DNA from: Enterobacter sp. Bisph1
Lineage (GTDB): Bacteria > Pseudomonadota > Gammaproteobacteria > Enterobacterales > Enterobacteriaceae
NCBI RefSeq assembly: GCF_000814905.1
Contig: NZ_JXAG01000035.1
Span: 62,001-126,000, forward strand
Direction of reading: 5' to 3'
Length of the DNA: 64,000 nucleotides
This document shows, piece after piece, positions 37,287 through 46,182 of the stretch (positions within the stretch are counted from its first letter, which is position 1; every line of letters begins with the position of its first letter). The notes under the pieces were generated by a model. That model had not been told where the DNA came from. It did not search any database and saw only the letters and a program-made list of their open reading frames with translations. Both the position numbers and the translations under genes were made by a program.

Positions 37287-38006
37287 GTGATAAATGTATT
37301 AATTGTTGACGATGATGCGATGGTAGCCGAGCTGAACCGCATGTATGTGGCGCAGACCGCGGGCTTCCACTGCTGCGGCACGGCATCGACGCTGCGCAAG
37401 GCCGAGGAGATGATTAACGATCTGCAACATCCTATCGATTTAGTGCTGCTGGATGTCTATATGCAGCAGGATAGCGGGCTGGATCTGCTGCCCATTATCC
37501 GCGCCAGCGGTCGGGCCATCGACGTGATTATGATCACCTCCTCTGCCGATGCGGCAACCATCCAAACTTCGCTGCACTACGGTGTGGTGGATTACCTGAT
37601 AAAACCGTTCCAGTTCCCGCGCTTTGAAGAAGCGCTCAACTCATGGCACGAGAAGCGGAAGCTGATGGGTGCCCACGCTTATTATGAGCAGTCCGATGTT
37701 GATCGCCTACTGCACGGGGGCGCGCCGGAACTGGCGGACAACCGCCGCCTGCCGAAAGGCTTAACCGCGCAGACCCTACGTACGATTTGCCAATGGATTG
37801 ACGCCCATCCGGGCATTGAATTTTCTACCGATGAGTTGGCGAATGAGGTCAATATTTCGCGGGTTTCTTGCCGTAAGTACCTGATCTGGCTTGCGCAGGT
37901 TAATATTCTGTATACCACCATTCACTATGGCGCAACGGGCCGCCCGGTGTACCGCTATCAGCTGATTGCCGAGCAGTACGGTTTGCTTAAACAGTACTGC
38001 CAATAA
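37287..38006 (+). CDS. dcuR: Response regulator DcuR
   Basis: The start is placed at GTG 37287, which follows AAGGAAGACCC and gives (V/M)INVLIVDDD as in E. coli MINVLIIDDD; a longer frame begins at 37272. The 239-residue protein has a receiver domain with the phospho-Asp in LVLLDVYMQ and the Lys in YLIKPFQ, followed by a C-terminal CitB-type helix-turn-helix (ELANEVNISRVSCRKYL). It should activate C4-dicarboxylate genes such as the transporter and fumarase downstream. The last 20 bases overlap the end of the convergent apbE gene. Confidence 0.95.
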   Translation: MINVLIVDDDAMVAELNRMYVAQTAGFHCCGTASTLRKAEEMINDLQHPIDLVLLDVYMQQDSGLDLLPIIRASGRAIDVIMITSSADAATIQTSLHYGVVDYLIKPFQFPRFEEALNSWHEKRKLMGAHAYYEQSDVDRLLHGGAPELADNRRLPKGLTAQTLRTICQWIDAHPGIEFSTDELANEVNISRVSCRKYLIWLAQVNILYTTIHYGATGRPVYRYQLIAEQYGLLKQYCQ

Positions 38007-38949
38007 TACGGTAGCGCTCGTCGCAGGGGGTAAAGCGAAACTGCCGCTGCGACGAGAGAATAATTTCGCGGTTTTTAGTGACAAAAATCCCTTCAATATC
38101 CACACGCTGCCGCAACAGCGCGCAGCCCTTCTCCACGCCAAGCCCGAAGATCAGCGTGGTCCAGATATCGCCGTCCAGAGAGTCGCTGGAGATAATGGTC
38201 ACGCTGTCGAGTTCGTTATCCAGCGGGTAGCCGCTGCGCGGGTCGAGAATGTGGTGCCAGCGTTTGCCGTCCTGCTCGAAATAGCGCTCATAGGTGCCGG
38301 AGGTGACCACCGATTTGTTCACCACCGCAACGGAGCCCACCAGCGCGTCATCGGCGGCAAACGGCTTTTTAATGCCGATGGACCATTCGCCCTGCGGTGT
38401 GCCGAGCGTCTGTACGTTGCCGCCAAGGTTAATCAGCCCGTCGCCTACGCCCTGCTGATGCAAAAAATCCCGCACCCGGTCAGCGATATAACCTTTGGCA
38501 ATCGCACCGAGATCGATCTCCATTCCCGGCTGGGTGAGAAACACAGTCGCAGCGTCATCATTGAGAATCACATCCTGCGGGCGGGTGATACCCAGCCGCG
38601 CGGCGATCTCCTCGGCTGGCGGTACCCGGTCGCCGAGAAAACCAATCCGCCACAGTTTGACCAACGGGCCAATCGTCAGATTGAACGCGCCGCCCGGCAC
38701 CATGCTGGCGGCTTTGGCGCATTTAATCAGTTCATACACCGCACGGCTAACCGCTACCGGCTGCTGACCGGCGGCATGATTGATATCCATCACCTGTGAG
38801 AACGCGCGATTGACGGTAAAGAGATCTTCATACCCTTTGATAAGGGCAAAAACGCGGGATGCGAGGGCTTCATTGGCCGAGAAGAGTTTCAGCAGAATGG
38901 GCGATCCCATCAGGGTTGTCGAGTAGCTCCAGACACGGGTATCGGACAT
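37987..38949 (-). CDS. apbE: ApbE-type FAD:protein FMN transferase, cytoplasmic
   Basis: The 320-residue protein has the ApbE signatures: AFNLTIGPLVKLWRIG near 90, the Mg-binding EIDLGAIAKGYIADRV near 145, LINLGGNVQTLG, and HHILDPRSGYPL. There is no signal peptide or lipobox, so it should act in the cytoplasm. It lies 61 bp downstream of the FMN_bind-containing fumarate reductase gene on the same strand; ApbE would attach FMN to the Thr of that protein through a phosphoester bond. Klebsiella has an equivalent pair of a cytoplasmic ApbE and its fumarate reductase target. Confidence 0.93.
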   Translation of the reverse strand: MSDTRVWSYSTTLMGSPILLKLFSANEALASRVFALIKGYEDLFTVNRAFSQVMDINHAAGQQPVAVSRAVYELIKCAKAASMVPGGAFNLTIGPLVKLWRIGFLGDRVPPAEEIAARLGITRPQDVILNDDAATVFLTQPGMEIDLGAIAKGYIADRVRDFLHQQGVGDGLINLGGNVQTLGTPQGEWSIGIKKPFAADDALVGSVAVVNKSVVTSGTYERYFEQDGKRWHHILDPRSGYPLDNELDSVTIISSDSLDGDIWTTLIFGLGVEKGCALLRQRVDIEGIFVTKNREIILSSQRQFRFTPCDERYRIIGSTV

Positions 38950-39010
38950 CGCGCACTCCTTATGGGTTATCGATTCGAGCCTGCACCATCGCAGGCCCGA
39001 AGTGTAGCAC

Positions 39011-41788
39011 TTACCGTTTGGCGCGCATCGCCGCCTGATGCCCCGCCAGCGTTCCGAATACGATAATATCGGCTACGGCGTTACCGCCGATACGGTTACC
39101 ACCATGCAGACCGCCAACCACTTCGCCGGCGGCGAACGCGCCTGCAATGGTCTGGTTGTCGCGGGTCAGCACTGCGGTGTCGCTGTTGATGGTGACGCCG
39201 CCCATAGTGTGATGCACACCGGGAGCAATCTGGATAGCATGGAACGGACCTGCGTTAATCGGTGCGCGCAGCGCGGTGGTGCGACCAAAGTCGTCATCAT
39301 GCTGCTTCTCAACAAAGCCGTTGTAACGCTCAAGGGTTGCAAGGAACTCGTGATAATCGATGCCCATTTTCTCCGCCAGTTCACGAGGAGAGCTGGCGCT
39401 GGTGACCAGGCCGCGCGCGATATACTCGTCCGCCGCTTTGTTTTTGGCTCTGACATGCTCGTCAAACACGATCCAGGCGTACTGTTCCGGCAGCGCGATA
39501 ATCGCCGCTGAGACTTTATCGCGGGTCGACATTTCATTGTAGAAACGTCTGCCCTGCTGGCTGACGAGAATGGCCCCGCCGCCGCGTATAGATTCAGAGA
39601 CCAGATAAGAGGTCTTTTGCTCCACCGTCGGGTGAATCTGAATTTCACCCATATCCACCGTCCCCGCCCCGATGCGCTCCAACAGCGTGATACCGCTGCC
39701 GGTAGCTCCTTTATGGTTAGTGGTAACGAAACCGGCGAGATCCGGTCGGTATTTCTCCACCATCGCGCTGTTGGCGCTGAAGCCGCCGCTGGCGACGATC
39801 ACACTTGTTGCCTGCACCGGCAATGTCTCCTGCTCTTCCGTCAGCAGGCGCACGCCGCGCACTTCGCCATGCTCAAAAAGGATCTCTTCCACCGAGGTAT
39901 CCAACATAACATCGATACCGCGTTTGGTGACGTTGCGCACCAGGCCACTAATCAGGTAACCACCCACCGCCGATCCGTCACGCGGGCGGTGAGTACGGTC
40001 AATGCTCATACCGCCGGTGGTGGTAATGTCGTTAAGCATAATGCCGCGCTGCGCCAGCCATTCAATCGCCTGCGGGGCATGTTCGACAAAGCGTTGTAGC
40101 AGCTGCGGATTGTTTTTATTGCCGCCGCCCTTGAGGGTCTCGGCATAGAACAGTGCTTTACTGTCCTCGATCCCTTTCACGCGCTGAAAGCGAGTTTCCG
40201 CGGCGTTCATTCCCGCCGAGGCTTTAATGGTGTTACCGCCCAGGGTTGGCATCTTCTCAACGATCAGCACGCTTGCGCCATCGTCATGGGCCTGAATCGC
40301 CGCCGCCAGACCGGCACCGCCGCTGCCCACCACCACCACGTCATAACGTTTCGCTTCACGGTTAGCATTGCCTTCAAGGGCCGCCAGTGCCTTGCTGGAT
40401 TTTACCATCGCTTTGGAGACCGCTTTTTTCACCGCTTCGCTCTGGCTGGTAGCACCGGAAATAGCATCAACGTGCGGGCTGTTAGCGGTAAGGATGCGAT
40501 CGCGGATCTCTTCAAAGCTTGACGTAAACTCGACGCTGTCCGTGGGCCCGGCGGCCAGTTCGATATCGACAATGCGGTCGGTTTCAAGGCTAACATTAAT
40601 CACCATCTGATTAGCTTCGGCCTGAACCGTTTCAGCAAACAGACCTGGCTTAAATTTTGCCGCGCTCATGCTCATATCGCGGATCATGGCTTCCACCAGC
40701 GAGAAACGCCACAGCGGTTCGGGGATGTTGAGGGCTTCACGCTGGGTACTGTCGATAAACAGCTCCAGTTCCTCACCGTTTGCCATGCGCGTTGCCCAAT
40801 CCGGGTAAGCAATACAGGCGCGGCCGACGGCAATCAAGTCATAACCGTGATCCAGCCCGTTCGCTGCGTCGGCGGCATTCACCACACCGCCAACGCCCAT
40901 CACCGGAACCTGGGCCAGGGTTGCGGAACGCATGGCGCAATATTTATCAATCAGCGGCGTCGGATCGCGAGTGTCATTAATCGAGGGGCGCAGCGCAGCG
41001 CCGACGGAGAAGTGCAGGTAATCCAGCCCGCGTGCCGCCAGTTTTTCCAGCAGAAAAAGCGTGTCGTCAAAACGGATACCGGGGACTTCCAGCTCTTCCG
41101 GCGAGAAGCGATAGCCGATGATAAAGGCGTCATCGGCGTACTGGCGCGCCATTTTGTGGGTGATATCCAGCACCGCCAGCGGGAATGTTGCGCGCTTGTC
41201 GCGGTTGCCGCCCCAGGCGTCATCGCGCTGGTTAGAGTTCGGCGAAAAGAATTGCTGAATAAGATAGGTATTGGCACCGTGAATTTCGACACCGTCGAAA
41301 CCGGCGAGAATAGCGCGGCGTACGGCTTCACCAAACTTAACGACCATCCCTTCCACTTCCGCCGTGGTCAGGGCTACCGGCGTTGCGGCCCCCTCACGCG
41401 GAGCGGCAATAGCGCTGGGGCCCACCGGCGTGCGACCGCCAATCAGCTTCGGTTCGACCATCCGGCCGCCGTGGTATATCTGCAAAATGGCTTTTGAGCC
41501 TTCGCCTTTGATAGCGCGGGCTATTTTCGCCAGGCCGGCGATTTTATCATCGTTATCAATACCGATAGCGCCAGGAAAGGCCAGACCGAGATCGTCGACA
41601 AAACAGCACTCAACAATAATGGTGCCGATATGTCCGGCGCGGGCGCGATAATATTCCACCAGTTCGCTGCTCACCGTGCCGTCGAAATAACCGGTGCAGG
41701 TGGTCATGGGTGCCATTAACAAACGGTTTTTGAGTTCTGCGCCATTGGGCAACGTAAACGGGCTAAATAAGCGATGGTTACGGGTCAT
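39011..41788 (-). CDS. NADH-dependent cytoplasmic fumarate reductase (OYE-FMN_bind-FAD)
   Basis: The 925-residue protein has three parts. Residues about 1-370 are an OYE-like FMN domain (ILQIYHGGRMVEP, GVEIHGANTYLIQQF, RDDAWGG). Residues about 380-460 are an FMN_bind domain with the flavinylation motif DAISGATS (Thr near 446). The rest is a flavocytochrome/FAD_binding_2 domain (VVVGSGGAGLAAA near 483). Fumarate reductase residues are kept: the proton-donor Arg near 755 in STRDKV, and His and Arg in GVHHTMGG and GGNRIGG. No signal peptide or haem site exists. The layout matches the soluble NADH:fumarate reductase described in Klebsiella, where OYE takes electrons from NADH and covalent FMN passes them on. 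Confidence 0.9.
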   Translation of the reverse strand: MTRNHRLFSPFTLPNGAELKNRLLMAPMTTCTGYFDGTVSSELVEYYRARAGHIGTIIVECCFVDDLGLAFPGAIGIDNDDKIAGLAKIARAIKGEGSKAILQIYHGGRMVEPKLIGGRTPVGPSAIAAPREGAATPVALTTAEVEGMVVKFGEAVRRAILAGFDGVEIHGANTYLIQQFFSPNSNQRDDAWGGNRDKRATFPLAVLDITHKMARQYADDAFIIGYRFSPEELEVPGIRFDDTLFLLEKLAARGLDYLHFSVGAALRPSINDTRDPTPLIDKYCAMRSATLAQVPVMGVGGVVNAADAANGLDHGYDLIAVGRACIAYPDWATRMANGEELELFIDSTQREALNIPEPLWRFSLVEAMIRDMSMSAAKFKPGLFAETVQAEANQMVINVSLETDRIVDIELAAGPTDSVEFTSSFEEIRDRILTANSPHVDAISGATSQSEAVKKAVSKAMVKSSKALAALEGNANREAKRYDVVVVGSGGAGLAAAIQAHDDGASVLIVEKMPTLGGNTIKASAGMNAAETRFQRVKGIEDSKALFYAETLKGGGNKNNPQLLQRFVEHAPQAIEWLAQRGIMLNDITTTGGMSIDRTHRPRDGSAVGGYLISGLVRNVTKRGIDVMLDTSVEEILFEHGEVRGVRLLTEEQETLPVQATSVIVASGGFSANSAMVEKYRPDLAGFVTTNHKGATGSGITLLERIGAGTVDMGEIQIHPTVEQKTSYLVSESIRGGGAILVSQQGRRFYNEMSTRDKVSAAIIALPEQYAWIVFDEHVRAKNKAADEYIARGLVTSASSPRELAEKMGIDYHEFLATLERYNGFVEKQHDDDFGRTTALRAPINAGPFHAIQIAPGVHHTMGGVTINSDTAVLTRDNQTIAGAFAAGEVVGGLHGGNRIGGNAVADIIVFGTLAGHQAAMRAKR

Positions 41789-42412
41789 AATTAAACTCCA
41801 AATCTAAAAAATTAAAAATTCGAATGGGGTGACGGATTTAGTTTTGTTTATATTTTTATCCTGCGGTCATGCAGTTAATATAACGGGAATTTTAGTTACC
41901 AAATTAATTACGTTAGTTAAAAAACTATTTAACCACCCTAATAACAGCACTACCTCCAGAGTATTATAAATTTTAAATATTGCGTTTACAGGCTATTAAT
42001 TATTGGTAACATCAGGATTACTTTTGGCTTTGTCTCTCTTGTTACCTCATGAGAAAAAAGTACATATAAAACAGATATATAAAAAGAAATCATTTCTGTA
42101 TAAGATTTATTACAATCACAATATTTTAACATTTTCACCGATTTTGTGAATTTAACTGCATAATACTGTGTGAGTATTCATTTTAATAAAAAAATCCCTC
42201 TTCATTTCGTTTTCTTGATCTTAATCAAGTGTCACCGCAAGCGGAGGCGCAATATATTAATAAGCTCTTATTTTTATTTAATGCAAATAACTTTGCATAA
42301 CCCAACAGATGTCGAAATGTAATAAGTCCGATTTAATAACTAAAGTAACTTAAGAAAGTAATACAAACACGGATTTATTACGGCGCATCACCGAATTTTT
42401 AACTACTTGTAG
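41789..42412. promoter_or_regulatory. Divergent control region of fumarate reductase and transporter genes
   Basis: This AT-rich 624-base interval separates the leftward fumarate reductase from the rightward transporter and carries no gene. It contains the FNR box at 42215-42228. Other AT-rich elements could bind phosphorylated DcuR, but I cannot identify them by eye. Confidence 0.55.
42215..42228 (+). promoter_or_regulatory. Perfect FNR box upstream of the transporter-fumarase operon
   Basis: TTGATCTTAATCAA matches TTGAT-N4-ATCAA exactly. A -10-like TATATT at 42253-42258 would place the box about 41.5-43.5 bases upstream of a start near 42263-42265, the activating position for FNR. The transporter ATG is about 150 bases further on. 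Confidence 0.8.
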
Positions 42413-43930
42413 ATGCTCATTATGAACGAGAAAACAACACCACCCTCGGCTCCGGCAGCCAGTGCGAAGGCCGGAAATAAAAACCGCCTGATGATGATGG
42501 CGCTGCCCATTGTTGTTGCGGTGCTTCTGCTGTTTGTCCCGGTGCCGGAAGGTTTACCGCCTTATGCCTGGCACTACTTCGCTATCTTCGTTGGCGTCAT
42601 TGTCGGGCTTATCTTTGAACCTCTGCCGGGTGCGGTGATCGGCATGACCGGCGTGGTGGTTATCGCGCTGTGCAGCCAGTGGCTGTTGTTCAGCCCTGAA
42701 CAGCTGGCGGATCCGAAGTTTAAGCTGGCGGGCCAGTCCTTTAAATGGGCGGTGAGCGGTTTCGGTAACTCTACCGTGTGGCTTATTTTCGGCGCGTTTA
42801 TGTTTGCCGCCGGCTACGATAAAACCCAGTTTGGCCGCCGACTGGCGCTGATCCTGGTGAAATACCTCGGTCGTCGCAGCCTGACGCTGGGCTACGCGAT
42901 TACCTTCGCCGATCTGCTGCTGGCCCCCTTTACGCCGTCGAACACCGCGCGCAGCGGTGGGACTATTTACCCGATTATCGCCAACCTGCCGCCGCTGTAT
43001 GGCTCAAAGCCAAACGATCCGAGCGCCCGCCGCATTGGCTCGTACCTGATGTGGGTAGCAATTACCGCCACCTGTATCACCAGCTCCATGTTTCTCTCGG
43101 CGCTGGCGCCGAACCTGCTGGCGCTGGCGCTGGTGAAAAGCACCGTCGGCATTAATATCTCCTGGGGCAGTTGGTTTATCGCCTTCTTGCCCCTTGGCGT
43201 GCTGCTGATTCTGACCATGCCGCTGCTGGCTTACTGGTTCTACCCGCCCGAAGTGAAAGTGAATGATGAAGTGCCGCGCTGGGCGAGCCGCGAGCTGGAA
43301 AAACTGGGCCGCATGTCGCGCAATGAGATCCTGCTGCTGGTGTTTGTTTGCTGCGCGCTGCTGATGTGGATCTTCGCCACCGACTTTATCGAACCCGCGA
43401 TGGCCGCGCTGCTGGTGGTGGTGCTGATGCTGTGGACCGGGGTGCTAAGCTGGAACGATATCACCAGCAACAAACCGGCGTGGAACACCTTTGTCTGGTT
43501 CGCCACTCTGGTGGCGCTGGCGGACGGTCTTTCCACCACCGGCTTTATCGCCTGGCTGGGTAAAGAAGGCGGGATACTGATGACCGGTATCTCTCCGGGG
43601 CTGGCGACCATTGCGCTGCTGCTGACCTTCTACCTGCTGCACTATCTGTTCGCCAGTACCACCGCACACACCACCGCGCTGCTGCCGGCAATGCTGACCA
43701 TCGCCGCTACGGTTCCCGGTATCAATATGGAAGTGGTGGTGCTGGTGCTGTGTACTTCCCTCGGCGTGATGGGCATCATCACCCCGTACGGTACCGGCCC
43801 AAGCCCGATTTACTACGGCAGCGGCTATCTGCCGACCAAAGATTACTGGCGGCTTGGCACGATATTCGGCGCCATCTTCCTGGCCGCTCTGCTGTTGATT
43901 GGTTATCCGTGGATCACCATGATGTTCTGA
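42413..43930 (+). CDS. DASS-family dicarboxylate transporter (TtdT/CitT type)
   Basis: The 505-residue protein has about 12-14 membrane segments and resembles E. coli TtdT and Cit[36 protein letters not shown], the substrate-loop motif [14 protein letters not shown], the second motif [12 protein letters not shown], and [17 protein letters not shown] near the end. These are inner-membrane anion exchangers, often importing tartrate, citrate or malate in return for succinate. An ATG three codons downstream (42422) is another possible start. The fumarase gene follows 52 bp downstream, so the pair forms one operon. Confidence 0.9.
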   Translation: MLIMNEKTTPPSAPAASAKAGNKNRLMMMALPIVVAVLLLFVPVPEGLPPYAWHYFAIFVGVIVGLIFEPLPGAVIGMTGVVVIALCSQWLLFSPEQLADPKFKLAGQSFKWAVSGFGNSTVWLIFGAFMFAAGYDKTQFGRRLALILVKYLGRRSLTLGYAITFADLLLAPFTPSNTARSGGTIYPIIANLPPLYGSKPNDPSARRIGSYLMWVAITATCITSSMFLSALAPNLLALALVKSTVGINISWGSWFIAFLPLGVLLILTMPLLAYWFYPPEVKVNDEVPRWASRELEKLGRMSRNEILLLVFVCCALLMWIFATDFIEPAMAALLVVVLMLWTGVLSWNDITSNKPAWNTFVWFATLVALADGLSTTGFIAWLGKEGGILMTGISPGLATIALLLTFYLLHYLFASTTAHTTALLPAMLTIAATVPGINMEVVVLVLCTSLGVMGIITPYGTGPSPIYYGSGYLPTKDYWRLGTIFGAIFLAALLLIGYPWITMMF

Positions 43931-43982
43931 TTCTGAACCGCCGGGGCTTCCCGGCGGTTTTATTTTTATGGAGAGAAGAGCA

Positions 43983-45632
43983 ATGTCGAATAAACCCTTT
44001 GTCTATCAGGATCCGTTTCCGCTGGGGAAAGACAATACCGAGTATTATCTGCTGAGCCGTGAATATGTCTCGCTGGCCGACTTCGACGGTCAGCAAGTAT
44101 TGAAAGTGGAGCCTGAAGCGCTGACGCTGCTGGCGCAACGCGCCTTCCATGACGCGTCGTTTATGTTGCGCGCCTCCCACCAGCAGCAGGTTGCCGCCAT
44201 CCTGCACGATCCGCAGGCCAGCGAAAACGATAAATATGTCGCTCTGCAGTTCCTGCGTAATTCGGAAATTGCCGCCAAAGGCGTGCTGCCGACCTGCCAG
44301 GATACCGGCACGGCAATTATTATGGGTAAAAAAGGCCAGCGCGTGTGGACCGGCGGCGGTGACGAAGCCGCGTTAGCGCGCGGAGTCTATAACACCTATA
44401 TCGAAGACAATCTGCGCTACTCGCAGAACGCGCCGCTGGATATGTACAAAGAGGTCAATACCGGCACCAACCTGCCCGCGCAGATCGATCTCTATAGCGT
44501 CGACGGCGATGAGTATAAGTTTCTGTGCATCGCGAAAGGCGGCGGTTCTGCCAATAAAACCTATCTGTATCAGGAAACCAAGGCGCTGATCACCCCGGCG
44601 AAGCTGAAAAATTACCTGGTTGAGAAGATGCGCACCCTCGGCACCGCCGCCTGCCCGCCTTACCATATCGCCTTTGTGATTGGCGGTACGTCTGCCGAAT
44701 CGACGCTGAAAACGGTGAAACTGGCCTCCACCCGTTATTACGACGGGCTGCCGACGGAAGGTAACGAGCACGGTCAGGCCTTCCGCGATGTTCAGCTTGA
44801 ACAGGAATTGATGCAGGAAGCGCAGGATCTCGGCCTCGGTGCACAGTTTGGCGGTAAATATTTCGCTCATGATATCCGCGTGATCCGCCTGCCGCGCCAC
44901 GGCGCATCCTGCCCGATCGGCATGGGCGTCTCCTGCTCCGCCGACCGTAATATCAAAGCGAAGATCAACCGCGAGGGGATCTGGATTGAGAAGATGGAGG
45001 ATAATCCGGGGCAGTATATCCCGCAGGCGCTACGTCAGCAGGGTGAAGGCGATGTGGCGACCATCAACCTGAACCAGCCGATGAAGGCCATTCTCGCCCA
45101 GCTTTCCGCTTTCCCGGTTTCTACCCGCGTCTCGCTAAACGGTACGATTATCGTGGCGCGCGATATTGCCCACGCGAAGCTGAAAGAGCTTCTCGATAAC
45201 GGCGAAGAGCTGCCGCAGTACGTTAAAGATCATCCGATTTACTACGCGGGTCCGGCAAAAACCCCGGAAGGTTATGCCTCGGGTTCCCTCGGTCCAACAA
45301 CCGCAGGTCGTATGGACTCCTATGTGGATCAGCTGCAGTCGCACGGCGCGAGCATGATTATGCTGGCGAAAGGCAACCGCAGCCAGCAGGTTACGGATGC
45401 CTGTGCGAAACACGGTGGGTTCTATCTCGGGAGTATTGGCGGCCCGGCAGCGGTCCTCGCCCAGCAGAGCATTAAGAGCCTAGAGTGCGTGGCGTATCCG
45501 GAACTGGGTATGGAAGCGATCTGGAAGATTGAAGTGGAGAATTTCCCGGCGTTTATTCTGGTGGATGATAAAGGTAACGACTTCTTCCAGCAGATTCAGA
45601 ATAAGCAGTGTGCGGGCTGTAATCAGCATTAA
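43983..45632 (+). CDS. fumB: Class I [4Fe-4S] fumarate hydratase (FumA/FumB type)
   Basis: The start is the ATG at 43983, with GGAGAGAAGAGC before it; an open frame to 43968 is not used. The 549-residue protein matches enterobacterial FumA/FumB. The cluster cysteines fall at the expected places: Cys105 in PTCQDTG, Cys224 in AACPPYH and Cys318 in GVSCSADR. It interconverts malate and fumarate and is oxygen-sensitive. The upstream dicarboxylate transporter, FNR box and DcuSR favour the anaerobic FumB role. The symbol is by context, since FumA and FumB are very similar. Confidence 0.93.
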   Translation: MSNKPFVYQDPFPLGKDNTEYYLLSREYVSLADFDGQQVLKVEPEALTLLAQRAFHDASFMLRASHQQQVAAILHDPQASENDKYVALQFLRNSEIAAKGVLPTCQDTGTAIIMGKKGQRVWTGGGDEAALARGVYNTYIEDNLRYSQNAPLDMYKEVNTGTNLPAQIDLYSVDGDEYKFLCIAKGGGSANKTYLYQETKALITPAKLKNYLVEKMRTLGTAACPPYHIAFVIGGTSAESTLKTVKLASTRYYDGLPTEGNEHGQAFRDVQLEQELMQEAQDLGLGAQFGGKYFAHDIRVIRLPRHGASCPIGMGVSCSADRNIKAKINREGIWIEKMEDNPGQYIPQALRQQGEGDVATINLNQPMKAILAQLSAFPVSTRVSLNGTIIVARDIAHAKLKELLDNGEELPQYVKDHPIYYAGPAKTPEGYASGSLGPTTAGRMDSYVDQLQSHGASMIMLAKGNRSQQVTDACAKHGGFYLGSIGGPAAVLAQQSIKSLECVAYPELGMEAIWKIEVENFPAFILVDDKGNDFFQQIQNKQCAGCNQH

Positions 45633-45639
45633 ATGAAAA

Positions 45640-45672
45640 AACCCCCGTCAGGAAAACCCTAACGGGGGTTAA
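45640..45672. terminator. Bidirectional terminator between fumarase and the T6SS operon
   Basis: AACCCCCGT (45640-45648) pairs with ACGGGGGTT (45662-45670). A six-base A run precedes it, giving a T-run on the minus strand, so it should end the leftward T6SS transcript and also close the fumarase operon. Confidence 0.82.
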
Positions 45673-45759
45673 TAGTGGATGCAAATGGGCATTTCAACGC
45701 CTGCCTGTGTGATATTTCAAAGATACTAGTAATAATCTCTTAACCGTGTTGTTCATCAA

Positions 45760-46167
45760 TTACTTCGTTAACGGTTTCCCCGCCCCAGCGCCCTCATCAA
45801 AGTCTACCTCGATGACGGCTAACTGATTTTTACTGCCTTTTTTCACTTTGATTTTCAGCCCCTTTTTCATCAGATGCATTTGGCTTGGGCGGATCAGAGT
45901 TTGCGCCGTATGGAGCTTCTCATCGCCGTTAAGATAAAACGTGATGTCATAGAAGTAATCGTTGCCATAGCGGGCGTTGGTTTGCCGCCAGAACTCTATG
46001 CGCGAATCAATAACTTCCCCCTGCCAGTGCGCGCTGTTCATATAGGTTTTAATGCCTGCGATATCCGTTTTATCGCCGCGAAACCAAAAAAAGAATATGA
46101 CGCACAGCGTTACCGTAAACAGCATCCCGCCGTACATAAAGTATTTCGAATAATATTCGATACCCAT
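45760..46167 (-). CDS. DUF3592-like membrane protein downstream of vgrG
   Basis: The 135-residue protein has an N-terminal membrane segment (about 12-30, ending FFFWF), then a soluble part with the pattern of DUF3592-like proteins: WQGEVIDSRIEF, DITFYLNGDEKLHTAQTL, KKGLKIKVKKG. A GGGAGAGGG ribosome site precedes the ATG. It follows vgrG by 15 bp, as a similar protein follows the second vgrG at 54725. Small membrane proteins next to vgrG may be immunity proteins, but no paired toxin is visible, so the function is open. Confidence 0.7.
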   Translation of the reverse strand: MGIEYYSKYFMYGGMLFTVTLCVIFFFWFRGDKTDIAGIKTYMNSAHWQGEVIDSRIEFWRQTNARYGNDYFYDITFYLNGDEKLHTAQTLIRPSQMHLMKKGLKIKVKKGSKNQLAVIEVDFDEGAGAGKPLTK

Positions 46168-46182
46168 GGCGATCCCTCTCCC

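Noticed and set aside
38495-38799. Plus-strand frames opposite apbE
   Set aside because: They are antisense to an ApbE gene with all family motifs and have no supporting start signals.
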